Below, in pieces: positions 16,620-24,770 of a stretch of DNA of 44,744 nucleotides (position 1 is the first letter of the stretch; each line of letters opens with the position of its first letter). The notes beneath the pieces are model-generated. The model ran no database searches. It had not been told where the DNA came from and saw only the letters and a program-made list of their open reading frames with translations. Where the stretch lies: contig JAISKB010000010.1 of NCBI GenBank assembly GCA_031261085.1, positions 1 through 44,744 of the forward strand, in the 5' to 3' direction. The position numbers were made by a program, and so were the translations under genes. Origin of the DNA: Christensenellaceae bacterium. GTDB taxonomy: Bacteria > Bacillota > Clostridia > Christensenellales > CAG-138.

Positions 16620-17882
16620 ATGACGAAAAAGCTGTATTATGACTTCCCGCAATTTGCGCCGGATGCCTCACACGCGCACTGTGACGCCACTGTGACGGAT
16701 TGCCGCCCCTGTGAAGGCGGTTACGAAGTGCTGCCCGATGCGACGGTGCTGTTCCCGGAGGGCGGCGGCCAGCTCAGCGATGAGGGCCGCGTGCTAAACC
16801 AGGCCGGGGAGGCGCTCGCGCGCATATCCCACGCGCGCGAGGAGGGCGACGCGGTGTGGCATACGGTCGATACGCCGCTAACGGTGGGGAGCCGGGTGCA
16901 GCTGGAGCTGGATATAGAGAGCAGGCAGGACCATACCCAGCAGCACAGCGGCGAGCATATTCTATCCGGGCTGGCAAATACGCTTTTTGGTGCTGTGAAC
17001 GTGGGTTTTCATATGGCGAAGGAGTATGCCACGCTGGATTTGGATATATTCTTGGAGGAGGAACAGCTTGCCGCGCTGCAGCGCGAGGCCAACCGCGCCG
17101 TGCAGGCGGATACAAGCACCGTCGTGCGGCTAATGGATGCCGGGGCGCTTGCGGAGATTCCCTTGCGCAAGCAGGCGCAGGGGCTGCAGGGTGAGGTGCG
17201 CATCGTGTATGTGGGCGGGGTGGATTCGTGCACCTGCTGCGGCACGCATGTAACGCGCAGCGGGGAAATCGGCTATATCAAAATCATCGCCGCCGCCAAG
17301 TATAAGGGCGGCACGCGCATTTGGTTCGCCTGCGGCCTGCGAGCGGTGGAGGATAGCCTGCGGGATAAAGCCACGGTGGATAAGCTGGCCCGGCGGTTTT
17401 CGGCAAAGCCGGAGGATGTGCTGCAGGCGGTTTTGCGCCAGGGTGAGGAGCTGGCGGCGCTCAAAAGGGAGTATCGCGGGCGCACGAGCCAGCTGCTCGA
17501 GCTGCGCGCCGAGGCGCTGCTGCGGCAGTCAGAAGCCATCGGCGGCATAACGCCGGTGTTCGCGCTGCTGACCGGCTTCGATGTGCCGGAGCTTAAGGCG
17601 CTGGCCGAAATGCTCTGCGCGCGGGACGGCGTGCTGGCGCTGCTGTTCAGCCAAAAGGACGGCACGCTATACTACCAGCTGGCGCGGTCGCAGAGCGGGG
17701 TAAACGTAAGCGCGCGGGAGCTGTGCGCGGCGATAAACGGTTTGTCGGGTGGACGCGGCGGCGGGCGGGATGATTTAGCGCAGGGCAGCGCCCCCCTCAC
17801 CCCCTCGATGCGCGCGGAGGATACCTTGGAACAGACGCGGGCATATTGCCTGAAACTATTGCAAGAATATGGGAGGAAGTAA
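16620..17882 (+). CDS. AlaX-like alanyl-tRNA editing protein with DHHA1-type C-terminus
   Basis: This 420-residue protein resembles the editing half of alanyl-tRNA synthetase without the aminoacylation domain. The N-terminal part has VLFPEGGGQLSDEG; zinc ligands are HSGEH (His109, His113) and CCGTH near residue 210. The C-terminal part (about 260-420) resembles the DHHA1 region and ends in a glycine-rich loop GLSGGRGGGRDDLAQG. Such proteins hydrolyse Ser- or Gly-tRNA(Ala) in trans. The ATG at 16620 is chosen because AAAGGAG lies at 16608-16614; the earlier in-frame ATG at 16587 lacks one. The downstream carboxypeptidase gene starts 1 base after its stop. Confidence 0.88.
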   Translation: MTKKLYYDFPQFAPDASHAHCDATVTDCRPCEGGYEVLPDATVLFPEGGGQLSDEGRVLNQAGEALARISHAREEGDAVWHTVDTPLTVGSRVQLELDIESRQDHTQQHSGEHILSGLANTLFGAVNVGFHMAKEYATLDLDIFLEEEQLAALQREANRAVQADTSTVVRLMDAGALAEIPLRKQAQGLQGEVRIVYVGGVDSCTCCGTHVTRSGEIGYIKIIAAAKYKGGTRIWFACGLRAVEDSLRDKATVDKLARRFSAKPEDVLQAVLRQGEELAALKREYRGRTSQLLELRAEALLRQSEAIGGITPVFALLTGFDVPELKALAEMLCARDGVLALLFSQKDGTLYYQLARSQSGVNVSARELCAAINGLSGGRGGGRDDLAQGSAPLTPSMRAEDTLEQTRAYCLKLLQEYGRK

Positions 17883-17883
17883 C

Positions 17884-19137
17884 GTGAGGCAAATAGCGAT
17901 ACTATTGTTCATACTGCTGATGGCCGGCTGCACGCCGCAAACGCAGCGTGTGGATATTATGGCCGACGACGAGCAGGCCGCCGCGCCCGCCCCCACCCCG
18001 GAACCCACGCCAGCGCCTTATGTGACGGAGGATATATTCGTGGTGGAAGCCGAGGAAGCGATCAACCTGCGCGCCAAATCCTCCTCCAGCTCCGAATTGC
18101 TGGATACGCTAAAGCCCGGCGACCGGGTGCGGGTGCTGGGGTATCAAAGCCAGCGCTTCGCCAAGGTGCGGCGGTTGAGCGATAATTTGGAAGGGTATGC
18201 GATAGCCGGGTACTTAAAAGCGGAGGATTACGGCGCGTTCGGCCTAACGGTCGTGCAACCCGTTGCGCTGTATTCCTACGAGCAAATGATGGCCGATCTT
18301 GCGGCGCTCGCGGGCGCCTACCCCGGCCTATGCACGCTGGAAAGCGCGGGAACCAGCGCCGAGGGCCGGGAGCTGCAGGTGCTGCTGGTGGGAGACGCCG
18401 CGTCCAGGCACCATGTGTTTGTGCAGGCGGCCATACACGCGCGCGAGCATATGACCGCGCTACTCACGACGGCCATGGCGGAACGCCTGCTGCAGCAGGG
18501 CGGCGCGGCGGATGTATGCTTCCACATACTGCCCATGGCCAACCCGGATGGCGTGACCATACAGCAGAACGAAACGATACCCGCCGGCATTGCGGGCATT
18601 TATACCAACGATGGCGTGAAGGGGCTTAGCGTGGAAACCGGCGCGCTATACCTGGAGCAATGGCAGGCCAATGCCAACGGAGTGGATCTTAACCGCAATT
18701 TCGACGCCATGTGGGATAAAATCAACACCACGGCGGACGCCTCGTTTATGAATTATCGCGGCGCGGCGCCCGGGAGCGAGCCCGAAACCAAGGCTATGGT
18801 GGCCTATACCGAGCGATATGCCTTCGACGCGACCCTCAGCTACCATGCGACGGGCAGCGCCATCTATTGGGAATTTGGGCAGGATACTGCCGTAAACGCC
18901 GCCTCCCTCAGCATGGCGGAGGCCATAAAGGGCGTGAGCGCGTATGAGCTTATCGGGGATAAGGGGGGCAGCTATGGCGGCTATAAGGATTGGGCGATGC
19001 TGCAAAAGAAGATACCCTCCGTTACGATTGAGGTGGGCACGCGCCCGGCCCCGCTGATGGAAGCGGAATTTTCAAACCTGTGGTTCCGCAACCGCGATGT
19101 GCTGCAGGCGGTGGCCGCCTGGGTACAGGGGCGGTAA
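17884..19137 (+). CDS. secreted M14-family zinc carboxypeptidase with SH3 domain
   Basis: This 417-residue lipoprotein (lipobox LLMAGC, Cys16) has a short Ala/Pro/Thr linker. A bacterial SH3 domain (about 45-115, with INLRAKSSSSSELLDTLKPG) comes next, then an M14 peptidase domain. Zinc ligands are His and Glu in IHAREH, with a third His in LSYHATG. Substrate Arg is in VDLNRNFD, and the catalytic Glu is in VTIEVGT. It probably trims peptidoglycan stem peptides or extracellular peptides, with the SH3 domain binding the wall. GTG 17884 is chosen as start because GGGAGG lies 7 bases upstream; an ATG at 17869 overlapping the previous gene is the alternative. It is coupled to the AlaX-like gene. 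Confidence 0.9.
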   Translation: MRQIAILLFILLMAGCTPQTQRVDIMADDEQAAAPAPTPEPTPAPYVTEDIFVVEAEEAINLRAKSSSSSELLDTLKPGDRVRVLGYQSQRFAKVRRLSDNLEGYAIAGYLKAEDYGAFGLTVVQPVALYSYEQMMADLAALAGAYPGLCTLESAGTSAEGRELQVLLVGDAASRHHVFVQAAIHAREHMTALLTTAMAERLLQQGGAADVCFHILPMANPDGVTIQQNETIPAGIAGIYTNDGVKGLSVETGALYLEQWQANANGVDLNRNFDAMWDKINTTADASFMNYRGAAPGSEPETKAMVAYTERYAFDATLSYHATGSAIYWEFGQDTAVNAASLSMAEAIKGVSAYELIGDKGGSYGGYKDWAMLQKKIPSVTIEVGTRPAPLMEAEFSNLWFRNRDVLQAVAAWVQGR

Positions 19138-19174
19138 CCGGCCTTGCGCCGCCCTATATGTGAAAAACTGTGTC

Positions 19175-19208
19175 AAACCTGAGAAGTCCTTGGCTTTTCA
19201 GGTTTTTT
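19175..19208 (+). terminator. terminator after M14 peptidase
   Basis: Twelve-bp stem AAACCTGAGAAG / CTTTTCAGGTTT with a 7-base loop, ending in six Ts. Confidence 0.8.
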
Positions 19209-19395
19209 GCTGCACACATTCATGTGGTTTTGTATAATAATATGGTATAAAGCCCGGGTTGCTCGCGGTGCGCGGGCGGGGATATCCCCGCGAAGGTGTA
19301 CCCACCCCTTTAAATAAAAGAAGGAAGCGGCTTGCGGGTTTTAAATAAAGAGCGGAACATTTAAGCTTTAGATGTTTATATAAGGAGAGTTCCAC

Positions 19396-19557
19396 ATGTT
19401 GATTCACTATATTTTGATGGCCGCAAGCGGGCTGTATTCCATTGCCGGGATACTCCTGTGGGCGAAAGGCGGGTTTAAAGCGCCCCCTTTTTTCGTGACA
19501 GCGGCCGCAGCTGCGTTTGCGATTGCCCTTGCTGCGGACAAATTGGGCATTGAGTAG
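19396..19557 (+). CDS. 53-residue two-helix membrane protein
   Basis: A short gene with a strong ribosome site (TAAGGAGAG, 19380-19388) before ATG 19396 and stop TAG 19555-19557. The product starts MLIHYILMAASGLYSIAGIL, then WAKGGFKAPPF, then an Ala-rich hydrophobic helix, and ends DKLGIE. Two membrane segments are joined by a short basic loop, so both ends may face the same side. No family is recognised. It lies between a terminator and the infC promoter and so is probably its own transcript. Its upstream region has promoter-like TATAAT at about 19235 and a perfect 16-bp palindrome at 19276-19291. Confidence 0.6.
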   Translation: MLIHYILMAASGLYSIAGILLWAKGGFKAPPFFVTAAAAAFAIALAADKLGIE

Positions 19558-19589
19558 CTCATTTCCCTCCCGGGGGCAAAAACAAAACC

Positions 19590-19618
19590 TTGACAATGTT
19601 GCGAAGCTTGCATATAAT
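19590..19618 (+). promoter_or_regulatory. infC operon promoter
   Basis: Consensus TTGACA (19590-19595), 17-bp spacer, TATAAT (19613-19618); transcription would start near 19625. Confidence 0.85.
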
Positions 19619-19624
19619 AATTAA

Positions 19625-19748
19625 CGGCAAAGCAGAAGCAGCCCGCTTCTCACCCGCCGGTCGATGTACCAGGCGCGGTCACTGGCAACCCATAGGGTTT
19701 GTAAGTACGCTGTTAGCGGGCAATCTGTGCTCGCTAATTTATTTTTTT
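19625..19748 (+). promoter_or_regulatory. L20-type autoregulatory leader with attenuator of infC-rpmI-rplT
   Basis: The roughly 125-nt leader holds a GAAGC/GCTTC stem, a structured middle, and a terminator hairpin TTAGCGGGC (19713-19721) / GCTCGCTAA (19729-19737) followed by TTTATTTTTTT. The ribosome site of infC begins directly after the T tract. This matches the Firmicutes arrangement in which ribosomal protein L20 binds the leader and promotes termination. Assignment rests on position and the terminator; I could not test the L20-binding fold. Confidence 0.7.
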
Positions 19749-19762
19749 GGAGGTGTTCCACC

Positions 19763-20278
19763 ATCGCTAAGGATGATCTTGCGATCAACGAAGAAATCCG
19801 CGACCGTGAAGTACGCTTAATCGACGATGAAGGCAACCAGCAGGGTGTCGTCGCCATCGATGTGGCTATGCGCATGGCCGACGAAGCCGGGCTCGATTTG
19901 GTAAAGATCTCGCCCACGGCTATACCGCCCGTGTGCAAAATCATGGATTACGGCAAATACAAGTTCGAACAGGGCAAACGCGAAAAGGAACAACGCAAAA
20001 ACCAAAAGGTGGTCGAGCTTAAAGAGGTCAGGCTGTCCGCCACCATCGATCAGCACGATATGGAGGTCAAGGCAAAAAACGCCGTCAAGTTCTTCACCAA
20101 TGGCGATAAGGTCAAGGTTTCCATCCGCTTCCGCGGCCGGCAGGCACGGCACGGCGATATCGGCCTCGATGTAATGAACACCTTTTATGAAATGGTCAAG
20201 GATAATTGTGCGATCGACCGTCCTGCCAAGCAGGAAGGACGCAATATGATCATGATTCTGACACCAAAAACTAACTAA
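19763..20278 (+). CDS. infC: translation initiation factor IF-3, AUC start
   Basis: This 171-residue protein has the N-domain ([41 protein letters not shown]) and the C-domain ([34 protein letters not shown]). IF-3 binds the 30S subunit and checks start codons. The family start aligns with ATC at 19763-19765, spaced 9 bases from GGAGG (19749-19753). The only other in-frame starts lie upstream inside the leader, ahead of the attenuator. A non-AUG start is known for infC (AUU in Escherichia coli), where IF-3 represses its own mRNA by rejecting that codon; AUC would serve the same purpose here. Confidence 0.93.
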   Translation: MAKDDLAINEEIRDREVRLIDDEGNQQGVVAIDVAMRMADEAGLDLVKISPTAIPPVCKIMDYGKYKFEQGKREKEQRKNQKVVELKEVRLSATIDQHDMEVKAKNAVKFFTNGDKVKVSIRFRGRQARHGDIGLDVMNTFYEMVKDNCAIDRPAKQEGRNMIMILTPKTN

Positions 20279-20292
20279 CTGGAGGGATCCTC

Positions 20293-20490
20293 ATGCCAAA
20301 GATCAAGACCCACAGGGGCGCTGCCAAGCGGTTTAGCCTAACCAAGTCCGGTAAAATCAAGCGGGGCAAGGCCTATAAAAGCCATATCCTAACCAAGAAA
20401 AGCACCAAGCGCCTTCGCGGACTGCGCAAAACCGGCTACATTGCCGATTGTGAAGCCAAGAAGATCCGCGAGCTAATCCCATATAAGTAA
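20293..20490 (+). CDS. rpmI: 50S ribosomal protein L35
   Basis: This 65-residue basic protein starts [20 protein letters not shown] and contains [18 protein letters not shown] and [10 protein letters not shown], as in all bacterial L35. It sits in the universal infC-rpmI-rplT order, 14 bases after infC, with TGGAGGGAT upstream. It is controlled with the operon leader. Confidence 0.97.
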   Translation: MPKIKTHRGAAKRFSLTKSGKIKRGKAYKSHILTKKSTKRLRGLRKTGYIADCEAKKIRELIPYK

Positions 20491-20504
20491 GGAGGATAGG
20501 AATA

Positions 20505-20861
20505 ATGGCACGTATTAAAAGAGCAGTAAACGCGCTTAAGAAGCGCCGTAAAGTATTTAAGCTGGCCAAGGGCTATTATGGCGCCAAGAGCAAGCAGTAC
20601 CGCGCCGCCAAGCAGCAGGTCATGAAGTCCATGGCGTATGCGTATGTGGGCCGCAAGCTCAAAAAGCGCGAATACCGTCAGCTGTGGATTGCGCGCATCA
20701 ATGCGGGCGCACGCCTGTGCGGCCTAAGCTACAGCCGCTTGATCGATGGCCTTAAGAAGGCCGGCGTAGATGTGAACCGCAAGGTTTTGGCCGACTTGGC
20801 CGTGAACGACATGCCCGCTTTCGAGAAGCTGGCCGAAACCGCCAAGGCTTCGCTGGCGTAA
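20505..20861 (+). CDS. rplT: 50S ribosomal protein L20
   Basis: This 118-residue protein starts [20 protein letters not shown], followed by [19 protein letters not shown] and the globular [20 protein letters not shown]. It binds 23S rRNA early in assembly, and in Bacillota it also represses the infC operon through the leader RNA. AAGGAGGATAGG precedes the start. A perfect terminator follows. Confidence 0.97.
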   Translation: MARIKRAVNALKKRRKVFKLAKGYYGAKSKQYRAAKQQVMKSMAYAYVGRKLKKREYRQLWIARINAGARLCGLSYSRLIDGLKKAGVDVNRKVLADLAVNDMPAFEKLAETAKASLA

Positions 20862-20886
20862 CCTTAAGCATAGCCTTAGAGCATAC

Positions 20887-20914
20887 AAAAGCGCGCCACT
20901 TTGGCGCGCTTTTT
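20887..20914 (+). terminator. infC operon terminator
   Basis: Stem AAAAGCGCGCC / GGCGCGCTTTT with a 5-base loop and T tract, 25 bases after the rplT stop. Confidence 0.85.
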
Positions 20915-20938
20915 GTAAAACAGTATAAGTTGTGTTCG

Positions 20939-20979
20939 GAAGAACGGCGCGGTTTCAGCTTGTGCCGTTCTTCATTTTT
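20939..20979 (+). terminator. second terminator-like hairpin
   Basis: Stem GAAGAACGGC (20939-20948) / GCCGTTCTTC (20964-20973) followed by ATTTTTCC. It may back up the operon terminator or end a short RNA. Confidence 0.5.
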
Positions 20980-21046
20980 CCTCTTTTCTCAAACCAAAGA
21001 AGAATCCCCACCAGGCCATGGCTGAGGTGGGCAAAACAAAAAAACT

Positions 21047-21133
21047 TTGACAAGCAGCGGCGTTATTGTGCTATACTACCTAAGTTGAGTAGCAATCGCG
21101 TAAGTCCAAATGGGCTTGCGCGATTATTTTTTT
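21047..21133 (+). promoter_or_regulatory. promoter and terminator hairpin in the leader of the MATE gene
   Basis: TTGACA (21047-21052) and TATACT (21072-21077) are separated by 19 bp. About 17 bases downstream a 14-bp stem (21094-21107 / 21112-21125, loop AAAT) is followed by ATTTTTTT, an intrinsic terminator standing directly before the ribosome site (21138-21144). A dyad TACCTAAGTTGAGTA overlaps the start point. The gene is therefore expected to be shut off unless read-through or de-repression occurs. Confidence 0.6.
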
Positions 21134-21150
21134 ACTTCAGGAGGAATATA

Positions 21151-22566
21151 ATGGAACCCACCAACACAAACGCTTTTCTCGAAAACGAAGCCCTAGGAAA
21201 ACTCATGCGCAAGTTCTCTATTCCCTGCATTATCTCGCTCTTGGTCGGCGCGCTGTACAATATTGTCGATCAGCTGTACATTGCCAACGCCGACTATCTC
21301 GGTTCTTTCGGGAACGCCGCCAATACCGTCGTCTTTCCGCTCACGGTAGTCGCGCTCGCAATTGCCGTTATGATAGGTGACGGCTGCTGCGCGTTTATGA
21401 GTATCAGCCTCGGCAGAAAGGATAAGGAAAAGGCGCATTGCGGCGTAGGCAACTCAATCGTGCTTTGCGTGGCCGTCAGCGTAGTCCTTACCGCAGTTTT
21501 TCTGATTTTTCAAGACCAAATCGTAACCATGTTCGGCGGGCGGGTCAACGATGAGACCTTTGCCCTGGCCAACGAATATTTTTTTTACATCGCGCTCGGC
21601 ATACCATTTTATATGTTTGGGCAGGCAATAAACCCGATTATCCGCTCGGACGGCAGCCCAAAATTCGCAATGATTTCCAACCTCGCGGGCTGTGTTGTCA
21701 ATATAATCCTTGACCCCATTTTCATTTTCTCTTTCAAATGGGGTATGATGGGCGCCGCCGTGGCAACGGTTATCGGTCAGATCGTTACCGCGCTGCTCGC
21801 CTTATGGTATCTGTTCCACATGAAAACGATAAAACTGAACAAGACGAGCTTCCAACTCCAAGGCGCGCTCATAAAAGTATTTCTGCCGCTGGGCTTAACA
21901 AGCTTTCTCTCCCAGATAACGCTTGTCGCGGCGATGGCGGCAATCAACAACATGATTCACAGGTACGGTGCAATCGACCCTGTATTTGGGCAGACGGAAT
22001 ATGCGCAGATTCCCATGGCGGTCGTCGGCATCGTAATGAAAGTATTTCAGATTGTGATTTCCGTCGTCGTAGGGCTTGCGGCTGGGTGTATCCCCATTGT
22101 CGGATTTAATGTCGGAGCAGGGCGAAACGACCGGGCAAAGGGGCTGTTTACACGCCTGCTGATTGCTGAAGCAGCAGTAGGCGCGGTTGCACTGCTTATT
22201 GTAGAGCTTCTCCCGCATCAGCTGCTGGGCGCTTTTGGAGCCGCCGGGGAAAGTGTTTACTACACGGATTTCGGCGTCAAATCTTTCCGAATATACCTAT
22301 GTATGATGATATTCGCGTGCGTCAACAAAGCATCGTTCATTTTTTTGCAGTCACTCGGCAAAGCATGGGAATCAACATTCCTGTCGCTGCTGCGCGAACT
22401 GATATTTGGTGTCGGGCTTGCGCTGTTGCTGCCGGTTTTTTGGGGTCTCAACGGCGTACTTTATTCCATGCCTGTTTCGGATGCATTGACCGCGATAGCG
22501 TCGGCAATCGTCATAGTCAAGACATATCAATCGCTCGGCAAGGAACGCGGTGCGATAGCGGCTTGA
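21151..22566 (+). CDS. MATE-family efflux transporter (second)
   Basis: This 471-residue protein has about 12 membrane segments in two MatE halves. It starts LGKLMRKFSIPCIISLLVGA with LYNIVDQLYIANADYLGSFG, and includes QAINPIIRSDGSPKFAM and VGLAAGCIPIVGFNVGAGR, the pattern of the MepA/DinF-type branch. It should export drugs or metabolites by cation antiport. The ATG 21151 with AGGAGG upstream is preferred over the long N-terminal extension of the open frame, which crosses the leader hairpin. Codon use looks less GC-extreme than in neighbouring housekeeping genes, so it may be acquired. It stands alone with its own attenuated leader. Confidence 0.92.
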   Translation: MEPTNTNAFLENEALGKLMRKFSIPCIISLLVGALYNIVDQLYIANADYLGSFGNAANTVVFPLTVVALAIAVMIGDGCCAFMSISLGRKDKEKAHCGVGNSIVLCVAVSVVLTAVFLIFQDQIVTMFGGRVNDETFALANEYFFYIALGIPFYMFGQAINPIIRSDGSPKFAMISNLAGCVVNIILDPIFIFSFKWGMMGAAVATVIGQIVTALLALWYLFHMKTIKLNKTSFQLQGALIKVFLPLGLTSFLSQITLVAAMAAINNMIHRYGAIDPVFGQTEYAQIPMAVVGIVMKVFQIVISVVVGLAAGCIPIVGFNVGAGRNDRAKGLFTRLLIAEAAVGAVALLIVELLPHQLLGAFGAAGESVYYTDFGVKSFRIYLCMMIFACVNKASFIFLQSLGKAWESTFLSLLRELIFGVGLALLLPVFWGLNGVLYSMPVSDALTAIASAIVIVKTYQSLGKERGAIAA

Positions 22567-22648
22567 ACATGGTCTTAATTCCCCTCCGCTATAGCAGCGA
22601 AAATAGATATCAGGAAAAATAAAAAGCTGTATTCCTGCTGCATTTGGA

Positions 22649-22683
22649 AATCATGACCACCCGTTAGGCGGGTGGTCGTGATT
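22649..22683. repeat. 15-bp hairpin between MATE and asnB
   Basis: AATCATGACCACCCG / CGGGTGGTCGTGATT with a 5-base loop. TTTTTT follows 8 bases later on the + strand, so it may be a weak terminator of the convergent pair; it also looks like a dispersed extragenic palindrome. Confidence 0.5.
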
Positions 22684-22717
22684 GCAAGCCTTTTTTGCGC
22701 ACTATAGATTTTTCCCC

Positions 22718-24295
22718 CTATTGCCCGCTCGCGCCATAGTTGGCAAGCACGCGGGCGCTGGGGTCTTTTACATCGCAGCCCTGCCACGATTTGTTGGGCA
22801 TCCAAAAATCCGCCACCATTTCGGCCTGGCCAGGGTAGTACTTTTCGAATATTTCGCGGTAGAGCAGGCTTTCTTTGGTGAAGGGCGTAGCAAAGGCATA
22901 CTGCCCGCACTTTTGCGCAAACTGCGCATCGGTATATTTGCTCTGCGCATATTCCTTCAGGTCATCTACCATCGAATGCCCCACCGCGTCGCTGAATGCG
23001 GCCTTTTCGCGGTGCAGTATGGAGTGCGGCAGCCAATCGCCCTCGAAGGCGCGGCGCAGCAGATATTTGCCCTGGCCATAGGTGTTAATCTTTTTGGCCG
23101 GGTCGATGGACATAACGTACCTCACAAATTCCAAATCGCCAAACGGCACCCGCGCCTCGATCGAGTTGACCGAAATACAGCGGTCGGCGCGCAGCACATC
23201 GTACATATGCAGCTCATCCACGCGCTTTTTGGCTTCCTTTTGGAATTCTTCGGGGCTGGGCGCAAAGTCGGTATATTTGTAGCCAAACAGCTCGTCGCTG
23301 ATTTCGCCTGTCATCAGCACACGGATATCGGTTTGCTCGTGGATGGCTTTGCACACCAAATACATACCCATGCTGGCGCGTATGGTGGTGATGTCGTAGG
23401 TGCCCAGCATAGCGATTACCTCTTCGAGCGAGGCGAGCACCTGCTCCCGCGTCATAAACACCTCGGTATGCTCCGAATGGATGTAGTCCGCCGCCTCCCG
23501 CGCGTATTTCAGGTCGATGGCGTCCTTTTCCATACCGATGGCGAAGGTGCGGATGGGCTTATGTAAAAGCTTGCCCGCGATGGCGCACACCAGGCTGCTA
23601 TCCAACCCCCCGCTTAAGAGAAAGCCCAGCGGCGCGTCGGCATCCAGCCGTTTTTCCACCCCTGCGATCAGCCGCCTTTGTATGCCCTCGCAAACCGTGT
23701 CGATATCATCCGGGCAATATTGCCCCACGCTGGTCACATCGGCAAAGCGTGTGAATTTGCCCGCCGCGTAATAGTGCCCCGGCGGGAATGGCCTAATCGT
23801 ATCGCACAGGCCCATCAAGCTCTTCGCCTCGCTGGCGAACGCGATGCCGCCATCCGCCACATAGCCGTAATACAGCGGGCGTATGCCGATGGGATCCCGC
23901 GCGGCGATGAGCCGGCCGGTTTTGCCATCGTAGAGCACGAGCGCAAATTCGGCGTCCAGCCGCTCAAACATCTTTAGCCCATATTCACGGTAGAGCGGCA
24001 GCAGAATTTCACAGTCGGAATCGCTGGCGAACGTATATTTTTTGCGCAACGCTTCCTTTACCGGACGGAAGCCATACAGCTCGCCGTTGCACACCACCAT
24101 GTCCCCCCCCAAATGGAAGGGCTGCATACCCTCCTCGGTAAGGCCCATGATGCTAAGCCGGTGGAAGCACAGGTAGCCGGTAGGCGTGGCCTCTATGCGG
24201 GTCATATCCGGCCCGCGGCTTACGGTGCGCTCGAAGCATTCGCTTACCGTAGCAAACGGCACATACTTGGTATCCAACCCCATGATAGAACACAT
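22718..24295 (-). CDS. asnB: asparagine synthase (glutamine-hydrolysing)
   Basis: This 525-residue protein starts MCSIMGL: the Cys2 nucleophile exposed after Met removal begins the class-II glutaminase domain (SRGPD, CNGELYG, ARDPIGIRPLYYG). The synthetase domain carries the pyrophosphatase loop FLLSGGLDSSLVCA (228-234 core) and EISDELFGYKY. It converts aspartate, glutamine and ATP to asparagine and glutamate. The ATG at 24295 is chosen so that Cys is residue 2; a GTG 12 bases upstream is unlikely. GGAGGTG lies 11 bases before it. A T-box with an AAC specifier precedes it, giving control by uncharged tRNA-Asn. Confidence 0.95.
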   Translation of the reverse strand: MCSIMGLDTKYVPFATVSECFERTVSRGPDMTRIEATPTGYLCFHRLSIMGLTEEGMQPFHLGGDMVVCNGELYGFRPVKEALRKKYTFASDSDCEILLPLYREYGLKMFERLDAEFALVLYDGKTGRLIAARDPIGIRPLYYGYVADGGIAFASEAKSLMGLCDTIRPFPPGHYYAAGKFTRFADVTSVGQYCPDDIDTVCEGIQRRLIAGVEKRLDADAPLGFLLSGGLDSSLVCAIAGKLLHKPIRTFAIGMEKDAIDLKYAREAADYIHSEHTEVFMTREQVLASLEEVIAMLGTYDITTIRASMGMYLVCKAIHEQTDIRVLMTGEISDELFGYKYTDFAPSPEEFQKEAKKRVDELHMYDVLRADRCISVNSIEARVPFGDLEFVRYVMSIDPAKKINTYGQGKYLLRRAFEGDWLPHSILHREKAAFSDAVGHSMVDDLKEYAQSKYTDAQFAQKCGQYAFATPFTKESLLYREIFEKYYPGQAEMVADFWMPNKSWQGCDVKDPSARVLANYGASGQ

Positions 24296-24317
24296 AAAAA
24301 ATAACACCTCCGAATTA

Positions 24318-24575
24318 TTTGCGCAGCTCTCCTAAAAATTTTAGGACGAATAGCTGCGAATCCGCGGTGCCACCTAAATTATCGCTGTATGCGATCGCTT
24401 TATAAGGCTCTAGCAAGCCTTGCGGCGTTAACGTGCCGCTTACGTCTCACCTACTGGCGCATTGCGCGTTCGGATTGAAGCTCCCGAGTGTTATTCGCAT
24501 AAGCCCTTGTGCGGGATTTTCACCCTCGCCCGCTCTCTAAAACAGGTGTCTTACGCTACTTGTCTCGATCGTCGC
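24318..24575 (-). promoter_or_regulatory. T-box leader, Asn (AAC) specifier, controlling asnB
   Basis: The minus-strand RNA contains stem I with the AGAGAG bulge and GGGTGAAAAT loop, and a specifier loop reading GAAT-AAC-A. The specifier AAC (24492-24490) is followed by the expected purine. The T-box AGGTGGCACCGCGG is at about 24374-24361. The antiterminator forms by TTTAGG (before the T-box) pairing with TCCTAAA. The competing hairpin CGCAGCT.../...AGCTGCG (24358-24322) has no T tract after it; the ribosome site lies about 10 bases further on. Asparagine specificity matches asnB. Confidence 0.85.
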
Positions 24576-24770
24576 TTTTAATATGGGTGTAATCTTACCA
24601 CCGCGGGGAGCATATGTCAAGCGATGTTTTTGCGTCCCCTTCCCTGCCCGCTTTTTTATTTCACGCTACGCGGCAATAAAGAAATTTGGACAAGCGCCTT
24701 TAACGGGTTTGGCTTCGCCCGCATTTATGCTATACTTACAGCATGCAATAACGCCGGAGGAAGTTTACCT

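Noticed and set aside
21094..21125. Riboswitch aptamer before the MATE gene
   Set aside because: Only a single hairpin fits between the start of transcription and the ribosome site; no aptamer-sized structure is possible.
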